Positions 1 through 6,168 of a DNA stretch of 26,804 bases are shown in pieces. The stretch is from Candidatus Hodarchaeota archaeon. GTDB taxonomy: Archaea; Asgardarchaeota; Heimdallarchaeia; Hodarchaeales; YT1-039. The stretch is taken from assembly GCA_016840025.1 (NCBI GenBank), contig JAEOTF010000163.1, positions 1 through 26,804 of the forward strand, read 5' to 3'. Positions within the stretch are counted from its first letter, which is position 1; the number at the start of each line of letters is the position of its first letter. The translations under genes and the position numbers were made by a program. Under the pieces are notes generated by a model that was not told where the DNA came from, ran no database searches, and worked only from the letters and a program-made list of their open reading frames with translations.

Positions 1-256
1 CAGGATGAGAAAAATTTGTCTCTACTACATCGGTAATTCGAGTCATTGCCCCAATAACCACATTATTCCCTTTTTCTTTTATGTAGTCAAGATTAAGCCT
101 CGAAATATCTACTAAGGCTTTTATCTCCCGATTATTCGATTTTGAGAGTGCTGTTCCACCTGCAATTACTCGAGTATGTGGTTTATCTCTCGAGAGTAAA
201 TTAACTGCTTCTTCAAGTGACGAAGGATAATGAAATTCTTTCAGATTTACTAGGAT
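1..256 (-). CDS. FAD-binding (medium) subunit of a molybdopterin dehydrogenase, N-terminal part
   Basis: Only the first ~80 codons lie in the window; the gene continues past base 1. The frame reads KEFHYPSSLEEAVNLL, then IAGGTAL, LVDISRL and VVIGAMTRITDV. These are the FAD pyrophosphate-binding loop and following strands of the CoxM/XdhB/HcrB-type medium subunit, which passes electrons between the molybdenum subunit and the Fe-S subunit of aldehyde, xanthine, CO or aromatic-CoA oxidoreductases. It lies directly downstream of the MoaD-like gene. The start is odd: between the in-frame TGA upstream and the FAD domain there is no ATG, GTG or TTG. A strong GGAGGTGG (263-270) is 7 nt from an ATC at 256, and a CTG at 244 gives a family-like N-terminus. 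I use ATC at 256; the substrate cannot be told. Confidence 0.8.
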   Translation of the reverse strand, partial: MLVNLKEFHYPSSLEEAVNLLSRDKPHTRVIAGGTALSKSNNREIKALVDISRLNLDYIKEKGNNVVIGAMTRITDVVETNFSHP

Positions 257-258
257 TT

Positions 259-498
259 TTAGCCACCTCCAATAGCTAAAGTAACAAAGACGGAGTCACC
301 ATCTTGAAACTCATAGCTATGGGATACTGTCTTATTATTAACAATGAGGACGATATATTTACGTTCATCTTCTCCAAACTGTAACTCATTAAAGAGGTCT
401 GTGACATTATATGGAAGATTTATCGCTAATTCTCTCTTTCGCTCTTTAAATGGGGAACGGATTGCACCCATGAGTTCAAGCGAGATCTTAGCGCACAA
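259..498 (-). CDS. MoaD/ThiS/SAMP-like beta-grasp protein ending in Gly-Gly-Gly
   Basis: A 79-residue protein with the MoaD/ThiS pattern: strand AKISLELMGAIRS, a helix with VTDLFNELQF, the DGDSVFVTLAIGGG end and a C-terminal glycine tail. In this family the terminal glycine is adenylated by an E1-like enzyme and then carries sulfur (molybdopterin or thiamine synthesis) or is joined to lysines (archaeal SAMPs). The tail has three glycines rather than the usual two. The start is TTG at 498; the first in-frame ATG would remove the first beta strand, and no ATG lies upstream before a stop. Its stop is beside the next gene's ribosome binding site, so it is coupled to the molybdo-flavoenzyme subunit, which favours a molybdenum-cofactor role. 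A protein-modifier role cannot be excluded. Confidence 0.75.
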   Translation of the reverse strand: MCAKISLELMGAIRSPFKERKRELAINLPYNVTDLFNELQFGEDERKYIVLIVNNKTVSHSYEFQDGDSVFVTLAIGGG

Positions 499-634
499 TT
501 TGAATCTTAAGAAGTTGGGAATCTTTTTTATAAAAACTTATTTTCTTTAACTTCATTTCTAATTAATAATCAACATTAACCAGTAATTTTCCTTATTTTA
601 GTAACACTCCATAGCTGGCAATTTAATTACATAA

Positions 635-699
635 TTTTAAATACATAACAATCAATGTTAGTGATACAATCTTAACCCTTTTTGTGGTGGGATATTTGA
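635..699 (+). promoter_or_regulatory. Promoter and leader of paralog 1
   Basis: TTTTAAATA at 635-643 is a TATA-like box about 60 nt before the ATG at 700. The leader carries TGTGGTGGGAT (683-693) with a GGTGGG Shine-Dalgarno core 8 nt from the ATG. The same arrangement recurs before paralog 2, and the leader core before paralogs 4 and 5. Confidence 0.6.
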
Positions 700-1110
700 A
701 TGAATTCTGATGAGAAATTGAAAGAGTTGGGAAGTCGTTTAGATGTGTCAGAGGAAGAAATCACAGAAATCAGAAAATCAAAATGGTATAGAGTAAATCC
801 TGTTATTTATATTGTATTAGGAGTAATTGGTGTGCTTTCTTCGTTTCAAGGAAATATAATTGGCAAGGATGTCGGCACTTATCCTTTTCGGATCTTTTTA
901 GGTCCCTTTACTATAATAACAACAGAAAACAACAATAATAAACGTAAAGTCATTGGAGTTGTGATAATAACTGTTTCAATAGCATTAATTTGTTTCCTTA
1001 TCGGATACTTGAATGGTTACGGTAATGCTTCTGTCTCAGGTCCAACAACCAAGGTAATAAATGGAACTACTTATACAATTGGCACAGAATATGGTGTTTG
1101 GTCTTTATAA
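700..1110 (+). CDS. Tandem small membrane protein, paralog 1 (YGVW tail)
   Basis: 136 residues, family not recognised. The N-terminal helix DEKLKELGSRLDVSEEE (about 4-20) resembles a SHOCT-type short helical motif. Lys/Arg residues and a Trp at 29 precede transmembrane segment 1 (about 33-55). A loop YPFRIFLGPF (61-70) follows, then transmembrane segment 2 (about 84-106) and a polar tail with INGTTYTI and terminal YGVWSL (131-136). Positive charges before segment 1 suggest the N-terminus, and after two spans the C-terminus, are cytoplasmic. It is first of five tandem paralogs upstream of a radical SAM/SPASM gene, so it may be a modification substrate with the core at the tail. That role is inference. 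The start has a strong GGTGGG site. Confidence 0.8.
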   Translation: MNSDEKLKELGSRLDVSEEEITEIRKSKWYRVNPVIYIVLGVIGVLSSFQGNIIGKDVGTYPFRIFLGPFTIITTENNNNKRKVIGVVIITVSIALICFLIGYLNGYGNASVSGPTTKVINGTTYTIGTEYGVWSL

Positions 1111-1153
1111 TTAATTTATTGACGGATCGATCTTTGAGTGAATTAATAGTATC

Positions 1154-1217
1154 TTTAAATATACAATTAATATTATTAGTTATAATCTTTTCACCTTTTC
1201 TGTGGTGGGATATTTGA
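1154..1217 (+). promoter_or_regulatory. Promoter and leader of paralog 2
   Basis: TTTAAATATA at 1154-1163 lies about 60 nt before the ATG, the same spacing as for paralog 1. TGTGGTGGGATATTTGA at 1201-1217 is identical to the leader of paralog 1, showing that promoter, leader and gene were duplicated together. Confidence 0.6.
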
Positions 1218-1631
1218 ATGAATTCTGATGATAAGTTGAAAGAATTGGGAGAACGATTAGAAATCTCAGAAGAAGAATTAACAGTAATGAAAAAACCAAG
1301 ATGGTACAAAGTAAATCCTATAGTTTATGTTATATTGGGGGTAGTTGCTATCCTTACTTACTTTCAGGGCTATAACATAGGGAAAGATGCAGGTACTTAT
1401 CCCTTCCGGATCTTTTTTGGACCTTTTGTAATAACAACTGAAAAAGCAAACATTAAACTTAGGATCATTGGGGTTGTAATGGTGGCTGCTTTTTTAGCAA
1501 TAATTTGTTCTCTAATTGGGCTCACTATTGGTTTTGGAGATGCACCCAGCTCAGAACCAAGGACTGAAATAATTCATGGGACAACATATACAATTGCAGC
1601 AAGATATGGCGTTTGGTCATTGGAAGAATGA
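1218..1631 (+). CDS. Tandem small membrane protein, paralog 2 (YGVW tail)
   Basis: 137 residues and the closest relative of paralog 1 by eye. It keeps MNSDDKLKELGERLEISEEE, KPRWYKVNP, transmembrane segment 1, YPFRIFFGPF (61-70), a second hydrophobic segment (about 83-105), then IHGTTYTI and YGVWSLEE (YGVW at 130-133). The leader is identical to that of paralog 1, so these two form a recent duplicate pair. The linker before the tail differs freely (GDAPSSEPRTE here), whereas the tail itself is conserved, the pattern expected if the tail is recognised or modified. Function unknown. Confidence 0.8.
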   Translation: MNSDDKLKELGERLEISEEELTVMKKPRWYKVNPIVYVILGVVAILTYFQGYNIGKDAGTYPFRIFFGPFVITTEKANIKLRIIGVVMVAAFLAIICSLIGLTIGFGDAPSSEPRTEIIHGTTYTIAARYGVWSLEE

Positions 1632-1705
1632 GTAAGTAAGTATTTCTTCTCTTGTAGATATATACAGATGTGATCTTTTATAGAATGAATCTCCTATAAT
1701 TATTT

Positions 1706-2095
1706 ATGAATTCAGTTGATAAACTGAAAGAGTTGGGAAGACGCGTAGATCTTTCAGATGAAGAAGTAACCGCTGTAAAGAGATCAAAATGGAGGAACAA
1801 AGACACAAATGTTTATATCTTAATGAGCGGGGTTGTTCTTCTTGGAGCAGCGTTAGGATATATCTTAGGGTCAAAAAATCATGTTTTTGAAGTCCCTTAC
1901 CCTTATCAGACCTTTTTAGGACCAGCTATGCTCACAATGGAGAAAAAATCAGCTCTAAGGTCATTTGGAATTGTTCGAATTATTCTTTTTTTAACCCTTA
2001 TCAGTTTTCTAATTGGTTTTAAGATAGGAATGGGAGACTCTACGGATACTGTAGTCTATACACCTGCTATAAGATATGGCGTGTTCAAAAATTGA
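1706..2095 (+). CDS. Tandem small membrane protein, paralog 3 (YGVF tail)
   Basis: 129 residues. MNSVDKLKELGRRVDLSDEE opens the protein, followed by KRSKW, transmembrane segment 1 (about 35-56), YPYQTFLGPA (65-74), transmembrane segment 2 (about 88-109) and a short tail AIRYGVFKN with YGVF at 124-127. It differs from its neighbours in lacking the TGTGGTGGGAT leader; the ATG is preceded by AT-rich sequence with no clear Shine-Dalgarno site. An ATATATAC box (about 1658-1665) lies some 45 nt upstream, so initiation on a short leader is possible. The aromatic after YGV is Phe here rather than Trp, so aromaticity rather than Trp itself is kept. Confidence 0.77.
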   Translation: MNSVDKLKELGRRVDLSDEEVTAVKRSKWRNKDTNVYILMSGVVLLGAALGYILGSKNHVFEVPYPYQTFLGPAMLTMEKKSALRSFGIVRIILFLTLISFLIGFKIGMGDSTDTVVYTPAIRYGVFKN

Positions 2096-2126
2096 TACGA
2101 AAGAAATTCTTCTATAATAACCTTTA

Positions 2127-2185
2127 TTAAATAGAAGAGGTTTATTATTCAAGACTCATCCCCTTATTGTGGTGGGATTTCCAGT
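2127..2185 (+). promoter_or_regulatory. Promoter and leader of paralog 4
   Basis: TTTATTAAATAG near 2127-2138 is a TATA-like box. CCTTATTGTGGTGGGATTTC and CAGT then run up to the ATG, nearly identical to the leader of paralog 5. Confidence 0.5.
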
Positions 2186-2764
2186 ATGAATCCAGATGAG
2201 AGGTTAAAGGAATTAGGAAATCGTGTAAGTCTTTCAGAGGAAGAAATTACGATAATTAAGAAAAAGCCTTGGTATTGGAGAAATCCGAGGATTTATTTCA
2301 TAATAACGGGAGTTATAGCTGTTTTATCCTATATTTTCTTCACTATTGGGATGAATAAACATTCCCCAGTTGTTTCATCCGATTTAACCTCAGTAACAAC
2401 CCCTATTACTTCGTCCGATTTAACCTCAGTAACAACCCCTATTACTTCGTCCGATTTAACCTCGGTAACAACCACGACCACTTCATCTGATTTAACCTCG
2501 GTAACGACCACTGATAACTCCATATATCCCTATGGAACCTTATTGGGTTCTCTTATGGTAATATCCTCAAAGGATAATAAAGCATTTTTCAAAATTTTCA
2601 GAATTGCTTTACTTATTATTTTGGTAGGAATTTTTGGTATTGTCATTGGTTTTACTATTGGAGGATCACGTTCACCATTGCAAGATACAATTGCTGTTAT
2701 AAACGGGAAAGCTTATGCAAATGCACCATTATATGGTGTTTATGCCCACTTGTTTCTACATTGA
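2186..2764 (+). CDS. Tandem membrane protein, paralog 4, with Ser/Thr-rich 12-residue repeats (YGVY tail)
   Basis: 192 residues. MNPDERLKELGNRVSLSEEE and KKKPWYWRNP lead into transmembrane segment 1 (about 35-55). The loop is enlarged by about four copies of a 12-residue Ser/Thr-rich unit SSDLTSVTTPIT (64-111) before the family's YPYGTLLGS (114-122). Transmembrane segment 2 (about 137-160) is followed by the tail INGKAYANAPLYGVYAHL with YGVY at 183-186. The inserted repeats look like a glycosylatable or flexible linker, which suggests that this loop is outside the cell. Its leader and N-terminus match paralog 5 better than paralogs 1 and 2. Role unknown; treated as part of the putative substrate family. 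Confidence 0.8.
   Translation: MNPDERLKELGNRVSLSEEEITIIKKKPWYWRNPRIYFIITGVIAVLSYIFFTIGMNKHSPVVSSDLTSVTTPITSSDLTSVTTPITSSDLTSVTTTTTSSDLTSVTTTDNSIYPYGTLLGSLMVISSKDNKAFFKIFRIALLIILVGIFGIVIGFTIGGSRSPLQDTIAVINGKAYANAPLYGVYAHLFLH
2375..2518 (+). repeat. Four tandem 36-bp repeats inside paralog 4
   Basis: In-frame 36-bp units encode SSDLTSVTTPIT, SSDLTSVTTPIT, SSDLTSVTTTTT and a last partial unit. The first two are almost identical in DNA, indicating recent slippage or unequal recombination. Copy number is likely to vary between strains. Confidence 0.85.
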
Positions 2765-2825
2765 TAAAAGTCTTTAATAACAACCTTTTACAAATTAGAA
2801 AAGTCCTATTGTTTCGGTTTCATTA

Positions 2826-2850
2826 CCCTTATTGTGGTGGGATTTCCAGT
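2826..2850 (+). promoter_or_regulatory. Leader and ribosome binding site that fix the start of paralog 5
   Basis: CCCTTATTGTGGTGGGATTT then CCAGT repeats the leader of paralog 4 almost exactly and ends at the ATG at 2851. A longer frame from 2761 would translate this leader, so 2851 is the start to use. Confidence 0.7.
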
Positions 2851-3477
2851 ATGAATCCAGATGAGAAGTTAAAGGAATTAGGTAAACGTGTAGACCTTTC
2901 AGATGAAGAAATAACAGCTATTAAGAAAAAAAATGGAAAATTGATCAATATTTTACGTTTTGGTTTTATTGGTGGGTTATTCATTCTTATAACTGCGGTT
3001 TTTTTTGATTTTTTTTATTCAATTCAAATCGCTCCTTCGGTATTTTTCGTATACCTTGGGATTTTCATAGTTGTTTTTTTTGTCGCATTTATTGATCAAA
3101 AGTACAAAACACGCATTAATGAAGTTGAAAGGGTTCTTTTAGCATTTTTTCTTACTATAGTATCTATTTTTTCACTGGTATCAATGAGTTTATACTATGT
3201 TTTATTGAACTATCCCTTCAGGATTAAATCCATTCCAACTTTCGATGTAAACAGGATTGAGATGAACGCTAGTAAGACTTTAAGAATTACATTGGGATTA
3301 TTTACGTTAGGGTTTTTGATATTTCTTTTGAATCTAACAATGGACGGATCTACTACAGTCGAAGGAATGTTAAATTATCTGCAGAATGGAACTACTACTA
3401 CCACAGAACCTGAAACTTCATCAAGTGATGTACCGATGTATGGAGTTTGGTCGCGTTGTAATTCCCCTATAGCTTGA
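2851..3477 (+). CDS. Tandem membrane protein, paralog 5 (larger, YGVW tail)
   Basis: 208 residues from the ATG that follows the conserved leader. MNPDEKLKELGKRVDLSDEE and the KKKNGK stretch match the family. It then has about four hydrophobic segments rather than two (roughly residues 35-55, 60-78, 92-115 and 140-162). The family loop appears as NYPFRIKSIP, and a Ser/Thr-rich linker leads to DVPMYGVWSRCNSPIA, with YGVW at 197-200 and a Cys after it. The stop is 26 nt before the radical SAM start, so the two are probably on one transcript. An alternative start at 2761 overlaps paralog 4 by 4 nt but would turn the leader into protein. Function unknown. Confidence 0.77.
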   Translation: MNPDEKLKELGKRVDLSDEEITAIKKKNGKLINILRFGFIGGLFILITAVFFDFFYSIQIAPSVFFVYLGIFIVVFFVAFIDQKYKTRINEVERVLLAFFLTIVSIFSLVSMSLYYVLLNYPFRIKSIPTFDVNRIEMNASKTLRITLGLFTLGFLIFLLNLTMDGSTTVEGMLNYLQNGTTTTTEPETSSSDVPMYGVWSRCNSPIA

Positions 3478-3503
3478 TTTATGTATAATAAAGGTGGAAA
3501 TTC

Positions 3504-4526
3504 ATGCGTTATCGTCTTGATTGTGCAATTTGGGAATTTACTCTAAAATGTAATTTGCGATGTTCTCACTGTGGTTCGAGTGCTGGTATTGCTCGTAAAG
3601 ATGAATTAACGACAGAAGAATGTTTTCATCTCTGTGAAGAGCTAGCGAAACTGGGGTGCAGAGAAGTCGCCATAATGGGAGGAGAACCCTTTTTACGTAA
3701 AGATTGGGTTGAAGTTTCTCAATGCGTGAAAGATTTAGGAATGAGACTGAGTTTTGTCTCTAATGGATTACTTATTAAACAGGTAATATCTGAATTAAAA
3801 GAATTACGTCCCCAAGTTGTGGGAATTAGCATAGATGGAATGGAACAAGCACATGACATGATCAGAGGGAAAAAAGGGGCATTTAGGGAAAGCATTAACG
3901 CTATCAATCTGTTACGGAAGCATTCAATTCAGGTGACAGTGATTACAACAGTTAGCAAGCTTAATTTTGATGATTTACCGCGTTTGAAGAAACTTTTTCT
4001 TAAAAAAGGTATAAATTGGCAAATACAGGTGGCTATGCCCTTTGGTAATTTCACTGAAGAAAAAATGCTTTCTTTAGAAGATTATTACTCCGTGGGCATG
4101 TTTATCGCAGCAATACGTGCAACGAATCCATTTTATCATCTACCTGTTGTTGGTGCTCATTGTTTTGGGTACTATTCGAAAATCTTGCCTTATAATAGGA
4201 CATGGAACGGATGCACTGCAGGAATTAGTACAATAGGCATAACAAGTGATGGGGGAATAGTGGGATGTCTTTCAATGGGTAATGACCGATTTTTTGAAGG
4301 TAATATACGAGAACGACCATTAATCGATATTTGGAAAGATAAAGAGTCATTCCGTTATACCCGACAATTTGTTACAAAAGATTTGGGAGAAAATTGTAGT
4401 GGATGCCTGATAGGGGAGAAATGTAAAGGTGGTTGCAATTCTGTCTCTGTAATCACGACAGGCAAGTTTCATAATAACCCGTATTGTTTTTATCCAATCG
4501 AACGAGATATTATCAAGCTCAAATAA
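3504..4526 (+). CDS. Radical SAM/SPASM protein, putative peptide-modifying maturase
   Basis: 340 residues. The radical SAM cluster motif is C16-x3-C20-x2-C23, followed by GGEP (59-62) in the SAM-binding barrel. The C-terminus has a full SPASM pattern: C237 and C255, then C298-x2-C301-x5-C307-x3-C311 and C328, the ligands for two auxiliary Fe-S clusters. SPASM enzymes commonly modify peptides or protein side chains (thioether, C-C or ether links) or mature a dehydrogenase. The ATG follows AGGTGG at a good distance. It stands 26 nt after five paralogs with a conserved C-terminal motif and 18 nt before a methyltransferase, so it likely acts on those proteins. No separate PqqD-like leader-binding domain is seen; residues 1-10 are too short for one. 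Family assignment is strong, substrate is inferred. Confidence 0.9.
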   Translation: MRYRLDCAIWEFTLKCNLRCSHCGSSAGIARKDELTTEECFHLCEELAKLGCREVAIMGGEPFLRKDWVEVSQCVKDLGMRLSFVSNGLLIKQVISELKELRPQVVGISIDGMEQAHDMIRGKKGAFRESINAINLLRKHSIQVTVITTVSKLNFDDLPRLKKLFLKKGINWQIQVAMPFGNFTEEKMLSLEDYYSVGMFIAAIRATNPFYHLPVVGAHCFGYYSKILPYNRTWNGCTAGISTIGITSDGGIVGCLSMGNDRFFEGNIRERPLIDIWKDKESFRYTRQFVTKDLGENCSGCLIGEKCKGGCNSVSVITTGKFHNNPYCFYPIERDIIKLK

Positions 4527-4544
4527 CTAAAAGGTCAAGAATCA

Positions 4545-5840
4545 ATGACAAATAGAAACTATAGACTTCATTTAGGCTGTGCCAATACCTATTATCCTGA
4601 TTACATAAACATTGATTTTAAGGGTGATAGTGTCGCTGATTTGGTTTGTGATGTCCGTAATCTGCCTTATCAAGCTAACTCAGTTAGTGAAATCGTCGCA
4701 AATCACCTGCTTGAACACTTCGATTTTATAAACTGTAAGTATCTCCTAAGCGAATGGTTTGGAGTTCTCAAACCCGAAGGACGATTGATCTTAGAGACAC
4801 CTGATTTAACCAAAGCTGTCAAAAAATTTCGTTCTGGAGATATTAAAACTAAAATCAGTACTTTAAATTGGATTTATGGAATTGATCAAGAAGGATTACA
4901 GCATAAAACAGGTTTTTCGGTAAATTTATTGCGTCATTTACTCACCGAAATAGGTTTTCATGATATTAGAGTGAAAAAACCCCGTACACACCAATACGAA
5001 TCAGGAATTAGAGTTGAATGCTCTAAACCATTAACATTCCTTCAATCCCAATTATTAGCTATTGTGCGAAATCGAGTCCGAAAAGAGCTATCGCTCCTAA
5101 ATACAAGCCATTTAACATATCTCGAATCAGAAATATTCAATAAATTACACTTACTAAAACTAAATCAGATTAATAACACCAATAAGACCAAAATATATCC
5201 ATTAATAGCGAGATTGGTTATAGTTAATCCCAATATCGCTCAGATTTTTTTGGAAGAAGTTATTAATTTCGATTTAATCAATGAGAATCATGTACAACCA
5301 GTACATATGGTCTTAAATCACTTAAAAGACATCTATTTCCATCAAAAGGTCTACACACTTTGGATAAAAGCTCAAAAAAATACAACAAATCTCCAATCCG
5401 AGTATCAAGGATTTGTTAAGCATCTTCAGCAATTACTGAACCAGTTATTCGCTAGACCAGAATCTTTTCAGAAACGAGTGAAGTTCATATCTTCCCTTGT
5501 ACCTGAAGATATACCGATTTTTACTTTATATATGATTTTAGAGAAGTCTCATTCTGTTTTTAGTCAGGGCATTAAACACTTTTCACAGAATCGATATGAG
5601 AAGGCTATTAAATCTTTTTCTGAATCAACATCAATAAATCCATTCAACTTTTTAGCGTATTGGAATTTGGGACGTTTAGGGATAATAACTAAACAAAATG
5701 CGATGATTAAAGATAACTATCAACGAGCTTTCGAGCTTATTACTAATAAAGAGGCAAAGAATGAATTACAGAGGGAAATAAAACTAATAAAAGAGGATCG
5801 GAATTTGATTCCAAAAGTATACATCTTTATTGAAGGTTAA
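4545..5840 (+). CDS. SAM-dependent methyltransferase with C-terminal TPR-like region
   Basis: 431 residues. Residues 8-165 look like a class I methyltransferase: the SAM-binding LHLGC (8-12), acidic INID (21-24), the ADLVCDVRNLPY segment, ANHLLEHF (52-59) and LKPEGRLILETPD. The remaining 260 residues are helical and not recognised in the middle; near the end (about 350-415) the spacing GIKHFSQNRYEKAIKSF and INPFNFLAYWNLG is TPR-like, suggesting a protein-binding arm. The gene begins 18 nt after the radical SAM stop, so it is probably co-transcribed and a second modifying enzyme of the same pathway. It could instead methylate a small molecule or sugar. Methyltransferase fold is fairly sure; target unknown. 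Confidence 0.82.
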   Translation: MTNRNYRLHLGCANTYYPDYINIDFKGDSVADLVCDVRNLPYQANSVSEIVANHLLEHFDFINCKYLLSEWFGVLKPEGRLILETPDLTKAVKKFRSGDIKTKISTLNWIYGIDQEGLQHKTGFSVNLLRHLLTEIGFHDIRVKKPRTHQYESGIRVECSKPLTFLQSQLLAIVRNRVRKELSLLNTSHLTYLESEIFNKLHLLKLNQINNTNKTKIYPLIARLVIVNPNIAQIFLEEVINFDLINENHVQPVHMVLNHLKDIYFHQKVYTLWIKAQKNTTNLQSEYQGFVKHLQQLLNQLFARPESFQKRVKFISSLVPEDIPIFTLYMILEKSHSVFSQGIKHFSQNRYEKAIKSFSESTSINPFNFLAYWNLGRLGIITKQNAMIKDNYQRAFELITNKEAKNELQREIKLIKEDRNLIPKVYIFIEG

Positions 5841-5885
5841 AAAGGCTCATTAGCAAGTAGAAAATGGAAGTTGAAAGAAAAATAA

Positions 5886-5959
5886 CAGGGAGAGAGATAA
5901 AATGGGCGGGCATTCCCCTTGGAGGAAAATTACCGTGAGAATTTTCCTTATCTCTCTGT
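5886..5959. repeat. Nested inverted repeat between convergent genes
   Basis: AGAGAGATAA (5891-5900) is the exact complement of TTATCTCTCT (5948-5957). Inside it GGAAAATT (5924-5931) pairs with AATTTTCC (5940-5947) around an 8-nt loop, and a GGG/CCC-rich stretch (5904-5918) may form a third arm. The inner 3' arm abuts the outer 3' arm, which is what a three-way RNA junction would look like. It lies 50 bp after the methyltransferase stop. The rest of 5841-6168 is AT-rich with no convincing gene. It may be a structured RNA, a 3'-end processing or termination element, or a small mobile repeat. Confidence 0.5.
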
Positions 5960-6090
5960 ATGAAATATGTGTAGGTTAGAGTATCTAACGATTTAGGACA
6001 CAAAAATCAACCAAAAATTAACAACATCCATAAAATTAAGATCTAACTGTCATAATATCTTAATTAGAATTATATATTATTCAATATCAT

Positions 6091-6109
6091 TCTTTTTTCC
6101 TTATTTTTT
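6091..6109 (+). terminator. T-rich tract, possible end of the radical SAM transcript
   Basis: TCTTTTTTCCTTATTTTTT is the densest T-run after the methyltransferase gene; archaeal RNA polymerase commonly terminates at such tracts. It is 250 nt downstream, so assignment is weak. Confidence 0.3.
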
Positions 6110-6168
6110 AAATATAAGTCCTTCCAAACGATTTTCATTCAAAATTTGTACTTATCATACTACCAATG

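Noticed and set aside
2375..2518. 36-bp direct repeats considered as a CRISPR array
   Set aside because: There are no unique spacers; the units are contiguous, in frame and part of a protein-coding gene.
2761..2850. Longer N-terminus for paralog 5
   Set aside because: The stretch translates the conserved leader shared with paralog 4; the family N-terminus MNPDEKLKELG begins at 2851.
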